In this document: in pieces, positions 39,702 to 48,299 of the stretch
Numbering within the stretch: position 1 is the first letter of the stretch
How the letters are laid out: every line of letters starts with the position of its first letter
Assembly (NCBI GenBank): GCA_028823855.1
Contig: JAPPFL010000024.1
Coordinates: forward strand, 41,038-105,037
Direction: 5' to 3'
Source of the DNA: Albidovulum sp.
GTDB taxonomy: Bacteria; Pseudomonadota; Alphaproteobacteria; Rhodobacterales; Rhodobacteraceae
DNA: 64,000 nt
The notes under the pieces: model-generated
Database searches by the model: none
Seen by the model: the letters and a program-made list of their open reading frames with translations, nothing else
What the model was told of the DNA's origin: nothing
Made by a program: the position numbers and the translations under genes

Positions 39702-40184
39702 CTAACTTTTTCTGAAATTGTCGAGGCTCACGATTTTCGCTGAACTGCCGGCGTCGCTTTGAGTTCCGCCTTCGTCGGGCCTCGGCGTGGATTCCGATTC
39801 ATCGGCTGGCCGTTCGTCCGATTCCGTTTCCTCGGCCGCAACTTGGCACTGAAGTCCGAATTTTGCTCCGGGGTCAACGAAGGAAATGATTGACTGGTAA
39901 GGCACATAAAGCGAATGCGGAACATCCTGAAAGTTCAAAGTTACGCGAAACCCGTCGTCGCCGACCTCCAAATCCTTGAACCAGTACTGAAGAATAATTG
40001 TCATGTCATCCGGATGCTGCTGTCGCAGATGCTCGGCTAGCTCAACATCCGGGTGGGCGGTTGCAAAATTGATGACGAAATAGCTTTCCCCGGGCAAGCC
40101 GCGTTCGGCGACATGCCCCAATGCGTTCGCGATTAAATGCTGCATCGCACGATTCAGCAATTCCATGTAGTTTATTTTGTCCAT
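39702..40184 (-). CDS. sspB: ClpXP adaptor protein SspB (alphaproteobacterial type)
   Basis: Delivers ssrA-tagged, ribosome-rescued proteins to the ClpXP protease. The 160-residue protein has the dimeric tag-binding domain (about 1-115, with FVINFATAHP and the VPHSLYVPYQSIISFVDP strand set), then an acidic disordered linker (EETESDERPADESES) and a short C-terminal ClpX-docking tail (KIVSLDNFRKS). It lies immediately downstream of the tmRNA gene on the same strand, so the adaptor and the RNA that writes its target tag are neighbours. Confidence 0.93.
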   Translation of the reverse strand: MDKINYMELLNRAMQHLIANALGHVAERGLPGESYFVINFATAHPDVELAEHLRQQHPDDMTIILQYWFKDLEVGDDGFRVTLNFQDVPHSLYVPYQSIISFVDPGAKFGLQCQVAAEETESDERPADESESTPRPDEGGTQSDAGSSAKIVSLDNFRKS

Positions 40185-40249
40185 GTCCGAATCGCACGTT
40201 TCCGCGTTTGAAGGGCTTGTTTCTTGCCGGGGCAGGGCATTGTCAAGAT

Positions 40250-40585
40250 AATTTGGCGACTTGCCAACAGGATAGGCGCAGGCTTCTGTTGCCAGGCGCC
40301 TGCGGGCCCCGCCAGAGCGTGCTAAGTGCCCTGGGCTTGTCGTTCGGTAAACCGCACCGCTTACGCGGCGAGGGCTACCGGAGCACGATTGTCGTTGGCA
40401 ATTGTGCGATTTGGACCGGTACGGCGGTACCCCACCGAGCGAAAGCTAGCACCTTTACGCGTCCGTCGATCCTGTTTCGGCCCCATGAGCTTGTCCGAGC
40501 ATTTCATGGTGGAGCCGCCGGGTACCGCCCCCGGGTCCGGTCCGTTTATTTCGTGAGCGTTTATCGCCATAGCTTCCGAAGAAGC
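40250..40585 (-). ncRNA. ssrA: Transfer-messenger RNA, permuted two-piece form
   Basis: Rescues stalled ribosomes and adds a degradation tag. Read on the minus strand, the gene is circularly permuted. The acceptor piece comes first and ends GGCTCCACCA (3' CCA at 40507-40509). A 22-base intervening segment (40485-40506) is removed. The coding piece then begins GGGGCCGAAACAGGATCGAC at 40484. Its 5' GGGGCCG pairs with CGGCTCC of the acceptor piece over seven pairs, one of them G-U. The tag frame (40361-40399) reads ANDNRAPVALAA-stop, the type I recall from Rhodobacterales. A GCTTC-TTCG-GAAGC hairpin opens the precursor. The far 3' end (near 40250) is approximate. Confidence 0.9.
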
Positions 40586-40591
40586 ACCAGT

Positions 40592-40620
40592 AATATAACC
40601 CTATTTTCCGAATGTTTCAA
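40592..40620 (-). promoter_or_regulatory. Strong sigma70-type promoter of ssrA
   Basis: On the minus strand TTGAAA (plus 40615-40620) and TATATT (plus 40592-40597) are separated by exactly 17 bases, giving a predicted transcript start near 40585, just before the first tmRNA hairpin. It is one of the best promoter matches seen in the window. Confidence 0.7.
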
Positions 40621-40686
40621 TTTTTGCCGAAGAATTCTCGGTATTGTGGCTATGCAGCAACTTAGTGGCTTTGCAAACCTATGAGA

Positions 40687-41115
40687 TTACCAGCTTCCGG
40701 TGTTTCCCATGCTTGCCCAGGGTTCCTGCGGTTCTAGCGGGTCTCCTTCCTGAAGCAATTCTATCGAGATATTGTCAGGGGAGCGAACGAAAGCCATGTG
40801 ACCGTCTCGTGGCGGGCGATTGATTTCCACTCCCTTCTCCATCAGGTGCCGGCAAATATCGTAGATGTTTGAAACTGAATAAGCCAAGTGACCGAAGTGC
40901 CGGCTGTCGGACGGCAAACCTTCATCGCCGTCCCAATTGTATGTCAATTCAATCGGGCATTCGGGTTGACCGGGAGGGGCTAGGAAAACAAGTGTAAATC
41001 TACCGGATTCATTGCTCACTCTGCGCGTTTCCTCAAGTCCGAGCAATTTAAAGAATTCGATCGACTTGTTTAAGTCGAGCACTCGGACCATGGTATGCAA
41101 ATATTTCAAACCCAT
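40687..41115 (-). CDS. gloA: Lactoylglutathione lyase (glyoxalase I)
   Basis: Converts the methylglyoxal-glutathione adduct to S-lactoylglutathione. The 142-residue VOC-fold protein has the four metal ligands H7, E56 (PIELTYNW), H76 (FGHLAY) and E119 (ISIELLQ), and the PPRDGHMAFVRSPDN active-site stretch. The closing EPWASMGNTGSW matches the Rhodobacterales GloA tail. It lies upstream of the tmRNA gene on the same strand and about 70 bases from its promoter. Confidence 0.95.
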   Translation of the reverse strand: MGLKYLHTMVRVLDLNKSIEFFKLLGLEETRRVSNESGRFTLVFLAPPGQPECPIELTYNWDGDEGLPSDSRHFGHLAYSVSNIYDICRHLMEKGVEINRPPRDGHMAFVRSPDNISIELLQEGDPLEPQEPWASMGNTGSW

Positions 41116-41714
41116 GAATCTTTCCTTTCGAGTTTTTGGAAGATCAAGAAATCGCCGCTAGCGAGAATTTCGATCAAGACTGGTGCCTGGCGCACGCGGA
41201 GCACGCTAAATTTGAAACAGGATTTCGGTAGTTTCGCAAGTGGATTCGATCCGCAACTGCGACAATTTCAAAAATCATCGTAGGTTTCACCGTCAAATTG
41301 GTTCGGACGCGGCAAATGCGGCCGCGCTTGGCGAAGTGCCGATTTCCACCGCGGGCTGATTGCATAGCTACCATTTCGCCAACATAGCTCAAAGTCTCCG
41401 CTGCGTTCGTTTGCTCGCGCGGAATTCTAGCATCGCATTTGATCGTGCTGCGAAACTCTCGCCCTTCCCGAATAATTCGGAAAAGTGTGCATACAGCTTC
41501 GAGTGAAGAGCTCCATTGGAAAAAGTCCATGCCTTGGCGAAGTTTAAGGGAAGCGGTCGACTCGACGTCGCTTCACCCATAAGCAAAGAATCCAATCGGA
41601 TATTTACTCTTGGATTCGTTAAGACGAAAATTATCGCGAATTCGCCATCAATCGCACTTTTCCGCCGAGAATGAAATGGATGGCCGGCAGCGGCGACAAG
41701 ATCGGAATTTAAGA
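41116..41714. other. Intergenic region between gloA and thyX, no gene seen
   Basis: About 600 bases. A 118-codon minus-strand frame at 41174-41530 has no family pattern and is probably chance. Divergent promoters are expected. Confidence 0.4.
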
Positions 41715-42620
41715 ATGGAACTTACGCTAGATCAAGAAATAGAACAGCTTAAGAATAAACCGAATGCAACGACGCGAATCGTTAGCGACGGCATGGAACG
41801 GCACTTGCACATTCCCAAAAAAGTTTTGGACCATGGATTTGTCCGAGTAGTCGACTACATGGGAGACGATTCGGCCATCGTGCAGGCCGCAAGGGTATCG
41901 TACGGAGCCGGGACCAAGCGCGCTAGAGGCGATGCAGGACTAATTCGATACCTTATGCGCCATAGGCATACGACCCCTTTCGAAATGTGCGAAGTCAAAT
42001 TCCACATCAAGCTGCCAATATTTGTGGCTCGCCAGTGGATCCGGCACCGTACTGCCAACGTTAACGAATATTCGGCGCGCTATTCGGTTCTCGATCGCGA
42101 ATTCTATGTGCCGGCACCCGAAAATTTAGCGGCACAATCGTCGTCCAATCGCCAAGGTAGGGGCGAAGTTCTTGACGGTAGGGAAGCCTTCGATGTTCTA
42201 GAAATTTTGAAATCGGACAGTTTAAGAGCATACGGCAACTACGAACTCATGCTGTCCTCCGACGGAAAGCGCGGCTTGTCCAGAGAGTTGGCACGAATAA
42301 ATTTGCCGGTAAGCGTGTATACGCAGTGGTACTGGAAAACGGATTTGCACAATCTTTTCCATTTTATTTTGCTGCGCGGCGAACAGCATTCGCAGTTTGA
42401 AATTCGAGCCTACGCCGATGTGATCGCTACAATTCTTGGCGACTGGGTGCCGATTGCCTGGCAAGCTTTCTCTGATTACCGAATTAACGGTTTCGAACTG
42501 TCGGCCAAGGGCGTCGAATGCGTTAAACGCATGATTAAGGGCGAGAACGTCACGCAGGAGTCATCCGGCATGACGCGGCGGGAATGGACGGAATTTGAAC
42601 TCGCGATTCTGAACGATTGA
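41715..42620 (+). CDS. thyX: FAD-dependent thymidylate synthase ThyX
   Basis: Makes dTMP from dUMP using FAD and methylenetetrahydrofolate. The 301-residue protein carries the ThyX motif RHR at 110-112 with the distal S120 (RHRTANVNEYS), plus the conserved substrate helix region SRELARINLP. The start at 41715 is chosen because homologues begin near this point; the open frame reaches back to 41610. Presence of ThyX suggests, but does not show, that the classical ThyA is absent. Confidence 0.94.
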   Translation: MELTLDQEIEQLKNKPNATTRIVSDGMERHLHIPKKVLDHGFVRVVDYMGDDSAIVQAARVSYGAGTKRARGDAGLIRYLMRHRHTTPFEMCEVKFHIKLPIFVARQWIRHRTANVNEYSARYSVLDREFYVPAPENLAAQSSSNRQGRGEVLDGREAFDVLEILKSDSLRAYGNYELMLSSDGKRGLSRELARINLPVSVYTQWYWKTDLHNLFHFILLRGEQHSQFEIRAYADVIATILGDWVPIAWQAFSDYRINGFELSAKGVECVKRMIKGENVTQESSGMTRREWTEFELAILND

Positions 42621-42732
42621 ATATTCGCCACGACGCACGGTAGACCGATCTTCAAAGAATTGCCAATGGCTAATCCGCCGTCACCGGTGCGCCAATGCCT
42701 CGAAGGCGGGCCAATCGTTCTCCTCGGCACCG

Positions 42733-43284
42733 TTATTTGCCATGAAATCCTAAGCGCTTTGACAGCAAATTGTCCAGGGAAACAGGGCCGGCACCCTTAA
42801 CTATTGTAACGATCAGCAGAAATGTCCAAAGTGCGCGCTGATCCCAAATTATAGCGTCCGGCCAACGGTCGAACCAACCACCGATGCTCTTGTCGTCTAG
42901 CCCGTGGCCGAAAATGTCTACGACACTTTGAACGATTACAAAGCCAATCATTCCCAATGCCGCCAGACGGGCGAACAACCCGACGAGGATCAGCAGTGGA
43001 AGGATAAACTCCGCGTACATTCCGGCCATGGCAACAATCCAATGGAAAATTCCAAGTTGAGAGGGGTCGTAGCCGACGGCAGCCGATGCGGATGGGAAAA
43101 TCTGCGCGTACGCGCCAGGAGAGGGCGACAAAAATCCGAATATGCCGTCCCCGACTTTGGTCAAAGCCGATTTCCAAAAGTAGATTAGAAGAATTGCCGC
43201 GAACAAAAGCCTTGCCAATGTTGGTAGAAGCCAATTGGCCTGCGCCGGTATCTTCCAGTTGATGAGTAAGTTGATTATCCGCAT
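42733..43284 (-). CDS. DoxX-like membrane protein of the bufferin operon
   Basis: A 183-residue DoxX-family inner-membrane protein with about four hydrophobic segments. It overlaps the end of bufC by 10 bases, so it is the last gene of the bufA1-bufB-bufC operon. DoxX genes are frequent companions of bufferin clusters; their role there is not settled, but a redox link to the cysteine-rich peptide is plausible. The C-terminal half includes a WPDAIIWDQRALWT segment. Confidence 0.82.
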   Translation of the reverse strand: MRIINLLINWKIPAQANWLLPTLARLLFAAILLIYFWKSALTKVGDGIFGFLSPSPGAYAQIFPSASAAVGYDPSQLGIFHWIVAMAGMYAEFILPLLILVGLFARLAALGMIGFVIVQSVVDIFGHGLDDKSIGGWFDRWPDAIIWDQRALWTFLLIVTIVKGAGPVSLDNLLSKRLGFHGK

Positions 43285-44057
43285 TTGAGTGTTCTTTCGC
43301 CGCTATTATGTTTTATTGGCTCCAATTCAGTCGCCGCGCCCGAAGACAGAACCAAGGCCAGAATTTGATCGAGCTTGAAATCTGGTCGCCGTGCCGCCGC
43401 TAGATCCGCCGCTTCAGAAACGCGATGGCCGCTCGCAAGCAATCTCATGAATTCGCATCCGCCATCCGGTAGTAGATAAAGCTCTGGATCGAATTGCCTG
43501 CGCGCAACCAAGGCTTCTTCGGGTCGATTCGTCGGATTGCCTTCGCCGCGGGCGTTGGCTCGCCAAATGCCAAATATCGGAAATCGCGATTGAATAGTTC
43601 GGGCGGAAGGCGCAATGATTATTCGTGATTCCAAGAAGTCGGCCGGCCGGAGCGAGCGGAGGGTTTCATTGGAAATCGAACTGGAGTCTTTCGAATAGAA
43701 CGACTCCCGGATCAATGTCTCCAGGCGCGCGACATCGGGAAGGTATGGCAAGTGTTCAACCGGCTCGAAATCAGAAAGAAATTCCGGCATGCGGTTGCCA
43801 AACTTTGATAGGATCGGCGATTCCGGTGGGTGCCGCCGCAAATAAACTCCAGCCATAGCCTTGAAAAATTCGTCGCCTACCAATTTTCGAATCACGGGGA
43901 ATTGCGCTTCCAGCGCCTCTGTTAGGCTGACCGCGAATTTGTTCCGATACACAGCGAATCTCTTTGCCGTGCCGCCGTTGCGACTGGCCAATCCGTTCGG
44001 AACAGGCTTTTGGGGGTCGAGAAGCGCGTCGATGAATTCGCTATGGCAAACCGACAT
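43275..44057 (-). CDS. bufC: DUF2063 protein, bufferin maturation partner BufC
   Basis: A 260-residue cytoplasmic protein of the DUF2063 family, the usual partner of DUF692 (MNIO) enzymes. The N-terminal helical domain shows FAVYRNKFAVSLTEALEAQFP and the DEFFKAMAGVYLRRHPP segment. The C-terminal part has the DPELYLLPDGGCEFMRLLASG pattern. In bufferin systems it is thought to present the precursor peptide to BufB. It overlaps bufB upstream by 17 bases and the DoxX gene downstream by 10. Confidence 0.88.
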   Translation of the reverse strand: MSVCHSEFIDALLDPQKPVPNGLASRNGGTAKRFAVYRNKFAVSLTEALEAQFPVIRKLVGDEFFKAMAGVYLRRHPPESPILSKFGNRMPEFLSDFEPVEHLPYLPDVARLETLIRESFYSKDSSSISNETLRSLRPADFLESRIIIAPSARTIQSRFPIFGIWRANARGEGNPTNRPEEALVARRQFDPELYLLPDGGCEFMRLLASGHRVSEAADLAAARRPDFKLDQILALVLSSGAATELEPIKHNSGERTLKCG

Positions 44058-44919
44058 ATTCGTCCTGTACTATATTCATGAGGCGGAACGCGCGATCGGC
44101 CTCCGCCTCCAGAATTTTCCATTCCGGCACGTCGCTATCCCACTCTATCAAAGTGGGCAACGCGCCGGCACCCCTTAGCACATGTTCGTAAAGATCCCAA
44201 ACCGGTTCGGCGACTTCGGAGCCGTGATTGTCAATTAACAGGAGCGCACCTTCGTCGTCTGAGTCTTCGGCGTGCCCGCCTAGGTGAATTTCTCCGACCG
44301 AATGCAATGGAAATTCATCTATGTACCAGTACGGATTAACAGAATGGTTCGTTGATGATACAAATACGTTATTGACGTCTAGAAGAAGTCCGCAGCCGGT
44401 TCGCCGCGAAATATCCGAAATAAATTCGATTTCGGTCATTTCGCTTTCTTCAAAGACTAGGTACGTAGAAGGGTTTTCGAGAAGCATCGTGCGACCAAGA
44501 ATGTTCTGTACCTCGTCTATGTGTTCGCAGACTCGTTGCAGCGCGGCTTTCGTATACGGAACCGGCAATAGGTCGTTAAAGTAGCTTCCGCCGTGCGACG
44601 ACCAGGCTAGGTGTTCGGAAAACGATGCAGGTTCCAGCCAGGATACGAGAGCCTCGAGCCTGTTCAAGTGATCTTTGCTAAGCGGGTTTTCGCCACCGAT
44701 AGACAATCCTACGCCGTGGCAGGAGATCGGAAAGTCTTGTCGCAGCCTGTTGAGCTGGGCGATTTTTCGACCCCCGTCCGACATGTAGTTTTCGGCGTGG
44801 ATCTCTAGCCAGCTGACACATCCGCGATCGTTCAACAAGTCTTCGAAATGAAGGTGCTTGAACCCGACGCCCGGCTCCTTCGGCAGGACGATTTCCAATG
44901 CTCGCCTGTCGTCCAACAT
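44041..44919 (-). CDS. bufB: DUF692 multinuclear iron oxidase (MNIO), bufferin-modifying BufB
   Basis: An enzyme of the MNIO (DUF692, MbnB-like) family that modifies cysteines in small precursor peptides. The TIM-barrel protein of 292 residues has the family markers HGVGLSIGG, EHLAWSSH, ENPSTYLV, LLLDVNNVFVSSTNH and GEIHLGGH, which supply the histidine, glutamate and aspartate iron ligands. The ATG at 44919 is preferred to one 16 codons earlier. It lies 54 bases after the precursor gene bufA1 and overlaps bufC. The likely reaction is conversion of cysteines to thiooxazole-type groups, by analogy with characterised bufferins. Confidence 0.9.
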   Translation of the reverse strand: MLDDRRALEIVLPKEPGVGFKHLHFEDLLNDRGCVSWLEIHAENYMSDGGRKIAQLNRLRQDFPISCHGVGLSIGGENPLSKDHLNRLEALVSWLEPASFSEHLAWSSHGGSYFNDLLPVPYTKAALQRVCEHIDEVQNILGRTMLLENPSTYLVFEESEMTEIEFISDISRRTGCGLLLDVNNVFVSSTNHSVNPYWYIDEFPLHSVGEIHLGGHAEDSDDEGALLLIDNHGSEVAEPVWDLYEHVLRGAGALPTLIEWDSDVPEWKILEAEADRAFRLMNIVQDEYVGLP

Positions 44920-44973
44920 AAAATAGAAACGGTATGTCGCACCGCTAGGCGCAGTGCGACGAATCAAATCGAA

Positions 44974-45264
44974 TTAGGATGGCAAATCACGGTCAAGCGC
45001 AGTAAGCGAACCCATGCGCCCGCCCGGAAGTTCCATAGATTCGCAGGTGCCGGCAGGGACGAGGGACCAGGCATTGCCCTGATAGTCGACCGTCGAGGTT
45101 GACGCACAGGTCGTTCCCGGTCCTGCTTCGCAGTCATTTTCGCCGGCGAGGCTAACGCCGTAGCACTTTTCATTCGCGCCGCTTGCCAACGCTGCGCTAC
45201 TCCCGACGGCCAAAGCCGCTGCAACAGCCGAGGCTACGGCAATTGACTTAATTTGATCGTTCAT
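44974..45264 (-). CDS. bufA1: Bufferin precursor peptide BufA1 (DUF2282)
   Basis: A 96-residue exported peptide, the substrate of BufB. An N-terminal signal peptide (about residues 1-27, ending ALA before SGANEKC) is followed by the core with four cysteines: C34 in EKCYGV, C45 in NDC, C53 in TTC and C74 in GTCES. This is the conserved DUF2282/BufA1 spacing. The start at 45264 has GGAG upstream; the longer open frame is not supported. In described systems the matured peptide binds copper and protects against copper stress. Confidence 0.92.
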   Translation of the reverse strand: MNDQIKSIAVASAVAAALAVGSSAALASGANEKCYGVSLAGENDCEAGPGTTCASTSTVDYQGNAWSLVPAGTCESMELPGGRMGSLTALDRDLPS

Positions 45265-46236
45265 GTTGAAATGTCTCCGATTGTGTGCGCATTTCCGCAG
45301 TTTCGCTAAACGCGGAATGGCGCGAAGTTTTGTGCTGATGCACGTAGCGGCTGGGTAGCAAAATAGGTAATTCAAGTAAAGCCCAATACCACTTTGTTCA
45401 CGGCAACTTGAAGTACAGGCCTTGTATGTTTCGGCCCGAATAGCCGGCGGCCATTGGCTCAAGCGGGCCCGGGCCAAGACTGACGAACACCGCTTCGTCG
45501 ATTTCTGCGAGCGCGCGCAGTTCGGATAAGGTGTTGCGGAACCTCGCCCGAGCAAATGCCGAAACCGGGCGCATTCCGGGGCCGATCGCCTGGAGTGCCC
45601 CGGCGTCGGTCTTGGCGCGATTTCTCGCGCCGGCCCGCGCCCGCTCAGCGAAGCCGCCTCAAATGCTTTTTCGATTCGAGTTCAATGACGCCGCCTCCTA
45701 TGCCGTTCAGCGATCTGACGCGCTTCAAATCGGAAAAGAAGAATATTGGCGTCTCGGTTAAAATCTTGGGGTCTAATTTCCAACATTGCCTTGCCTGTTC
45801 CGTCGGACGATCAACCTTTGGGTATTGCTTTGCTGGACCAGGATTGAAAGCCAGCGCTCTCGACAGTTCAGGATCCTCAATTGCATGTTCGAACAAGGTC
45901 CCAGCAGTGAAAATCTAGGCGTCAGAATTTAGCGGATCGGCGCGATAATGATCCGTCGATTTAAAATCCATATGCCATTTCGATGCTTTGCCGTCGTCCG
46001 AATGAAAAATTTAGATTTGTGCCAGCGAGTCTTGCGGTACGCTCTAGATATTCTGATTGAGCTGAAGTCTTTCGAACGCAATCGAATATCTTACTTGGAT
46101 CCACCTCCGCTTCAGTACGCTCCGAAACTGTGGCCCCGCTACTTTACGGCGAAAAAGCGTTATATTAGAACTTGGCGACTCGGCTGTTAAATTTTGTTGG
46201 AAAAGAAAGCGCCGAACGAAATCGGGATCAACGACA
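45265..46236. other. Intergenic region between bufA1 and the Lrp-type regulator
   Basis: About 970 bases. The part nearest bufA1 should contain the operon promoter and any metal-responsive operator, but no palindrome convinces. An 83-codon minus-strand frame at 45645-45896 has no family pattern. A GC-rich patch at 45520-45660 may be a relic. Confidence 0.4.
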
Positions 46237-46698
46237 GTGCCAGAGACGCTGGACGACATAGATCGAAGAATCCTTTCCGAACTACAAGACAACGCTAGCC
46301 AGTCGCTCGAAACCATTGCGAAAAAAGTCGGTTCGTCGAAAACTGCGGTTTGGAAGCGTGTCCGTCGCCTTTTGTCATCGGGAGTTATCGAACGCCATAC
46401 GGTAATGCTCAATGCCGAAAAACTAGGGTTCGAGGCATGTTTTTTCGTCTTGGTCAGAACATCGGAGCATGACAAAAGATGGCAAAGGGAATTCCTCGAA
46501 GCGATAAAGGGGCGTCCTGAGATTCTCGAAGCCCATAGGCTGGCTGGCGACATTGACTATATTTTGAAGGTGCGCGTCGCCAACGCGCGTGCCTATGACA
46601 AATTTTATCAAGCCTTAATTTCCGAAGTAAAAATCTACAATGTAACGGCGTTGCTGTCCATGGAAGAGATAAAGTCAACAAATGTGCTCTCTCTTTAG
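46237..46698 (+). CDS. Lrp/AsnC family transcriptional regulator
   Basis: A 153-residue feast/famine regulator. It begins LDDIDRRILSELQDNASQS, the standard N-terminal HTH of the family (to about residue 60), then the RAM effector domain with the LAGDIDYILKVRV segment. A GTG start at 46237 is used. Length is normal. No operon partner lies next to it, so the target genes and ligand (usually an amino acid) are unknown. Confidence 0.9.
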   Translation: MPETLDDIDRRILSELQDNASQSLETIAKKVGSSKTAVWKRVRRLLSSGVIERHTVMLNAEKLGFEACFFVLVRTSEHDKRWQREFLEAIKGRPEILEAHRLAGDIDYILKVRVANARAYDKFYQALISEVKIYNVTALLSMEEIKSTNVLSL

Positions 46699-47666
46699 CG
46701 CCTTGCTGCTTCACGCAAACCGAAGTTCTCCGCCGCCGCGAACCGAAAGTCGGTTTCGGGTAGATTATTAGTCGAATGATCCGAATTTTCGGATACCCAG
46801 TTCGCGCGCAAAAAACGGCGACATAGTTCCGGGAAGAGTTCGGCGCTTCGAATTCTGCAGCGCAAACCGGGTTGTTCCCTCGGATGCCTATGCAGTGAAC
46901 GCTCGGCGAGCACGGGGAAGCGGTTCTTTCGTCTTGCGCGGGTCGGTCGACTCGATGATCTTCCGATACTAGGGGAGCGCGGTTCGAGAACGGGCGATTA
47001 GCCAGATTCGGCCTGGGGAATTTGGTAGGAAATTTGGTGCAAATCGTGCGTTTAAGCGAGCCTGGCTGGATTTAGTGCTTTAGGAAGCCTGCCGCTGGAT
47101 TCGGAGTTGACTATGAAGCATTTGAAAAATGCGGGCACCGATTGCCGGAAAGGTAACAAATGTTCGATTCGTCTCGCTGACGGCAAATCCTTTCAAAACT
47201 AATTGGCGGAACGAATCGGATTAGAGGAGTCTGCGTGTCTTCTCTCCATCCTCGCCCCGATTCGCAGCTCGGTGCGAGGAACGTCGCCTATACTTGCCGC
47301 GCGGAAGATTTGAATTGTCTCCCGAAAGTTCGGGAAACGGGTTCGCGGCGCAGAATTCTATTCTCTCCATTAGGCTGTTTGGATTCGGTCGACTCGGCAA
47401 GAAACCACTTTCGCCGCGACGCTAGAAGGCCGGTATTCAATTTTGAGACCATGCGGAATTAATCCATCCGCCCCGAACGAGGCGGTGCCAACCTTGGGTT
47501 CATCGATACCGGCACTTTGAAGAATTAATTTGACCGATTTCTCGTAGCAATCGAATTGAGGATGCAGAAATTGATGGCGGAACCGCATCGGCGCTGATTG
47601 CAATTCGGTATCAATTTTCGAATATTCGAATGCCCGTTTGATAAGAAGCGCTGGATTAAAGCAGAC
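46699..47666. other. Gene-free stretch upstream of sdhE
   Basis: About 970 bases with only short frames on both strands and no known family. In many relatives sdhE is beside recG; recG is not visible here, not even as a remnant. Confidence 0.4.
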
Positions 47667-47975
47667 ATGTCGGACGAACATTCAGAGCTTAAGATTAAAC
47701 GGCTGTTGATTCGAAGCCAACGGAGAGGCACATTGGAATTGGACTATATACTTGGTAGATTTGCCAAGGAAAATCTTGGCGATCTCGACGACGAATTGCT
47801 AAATGAATTCGAATCGCTGTTGGACCATTCGGATGGAGTCGTTTTCGCTTGCGTCTCGTCAATGATGCCGGTCCCCAAAAAAATTGAACGCATCATTCAT
47901 GAAATTAGGGCTTGGGTCAAAAATTCGGCCGCTTTGGCGAGCAGGAACGAACAGAGCCGCAACCAAGCAAGTTGA
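47667..47975 (+). CDS. sdhE: FAD assembly factor SdhE (succinate dehydrogenase flavinylation)
   Basis: A 102-residue protein of the DUF339/SdhE family that helps attach FAD covalently to the flavoprotein subunit of succinate dehydrogenase. It shows the RSQRRGTLELDYILGRF motif with the critical RGxxE (RGTLE) and the five-helix bundle pattern continuing DDELLNEFESLLD. The start at 47667 fits the family, while the open frame extends 23 codons upstream. It stands alone between two gene-free gaps. Confidence 0.88.
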   Translation: MSDEHSELKIKRLLIRSQRRGTLELDYILGRFAKENLGDLDDELLNEFESLLDHSDGVVFACVSSMMPVPKKIERIIHEIRAWVKNSAALASRNEQSRNQAS

Positions 47976-48299
47976 TGCCGTTCATAGACTTATACCGAGG
48001 GAGAATCCGGACGCAGGATATTCGGAATCTCGGGAAATTGCGTGTTAGCAGGGCTCTCTGCGAAGATTGGTGATTGCATTTCGATTTTTGCAAAAATGCG
48101 GTTTGGCGCTCATTCGGGTCGATGTGCAAATCGTCGGGCGTAAATCGCCGCAATTGGATTCAAGATCGGCAAATTTTTCTTGATATGTGGCAAGTTTCGT
48201 GCTTGAATGCCCCAACAAACGCAATTATTTGTGTTGGTCTCGAAAATTTGGACGCGCCGCCTTCGTGAATTGATGGTTGAGCGCGATGAGGCAAAGGCG
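47976..48299. other. Gap between sdhE and the RodZ-like gene
   Basis: About 320 bases, partly open in the frame of the next gene. No separate gene or RNA is supported. Confidence 0.35.

Noticed and set aside
40218..40246. TTGACA on the minus strand (plus 40241-40246) as a promoter for sspB
   Set aside because: The -35 is perfect but the -10 position reads GAAACA, too poor to support; sspB may be read from the ssrA promoter instead.
41174..41530. 118-codon minus-strand open frame upstream of gloA
   Set aside because: No family pattern, no ribosome site, and it would occupy the divergent promoter region; its residue mix looks random.
45520..45660. Short GC-rich patch containing GRIPGPIA, reminiscent of the IS110 helix-hairpin-helix
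   Set aside because: Only a few residues agree and neither the downstream nor upstream transposase motifs follow; too weak for a second IS110 remnant.
45645..45896. 83-codon minus-strand frame between bufA1 and the Lrp gene
   Set aside because: No recognisable domain, no clear start signal, and not in a position linked to the buf operon.
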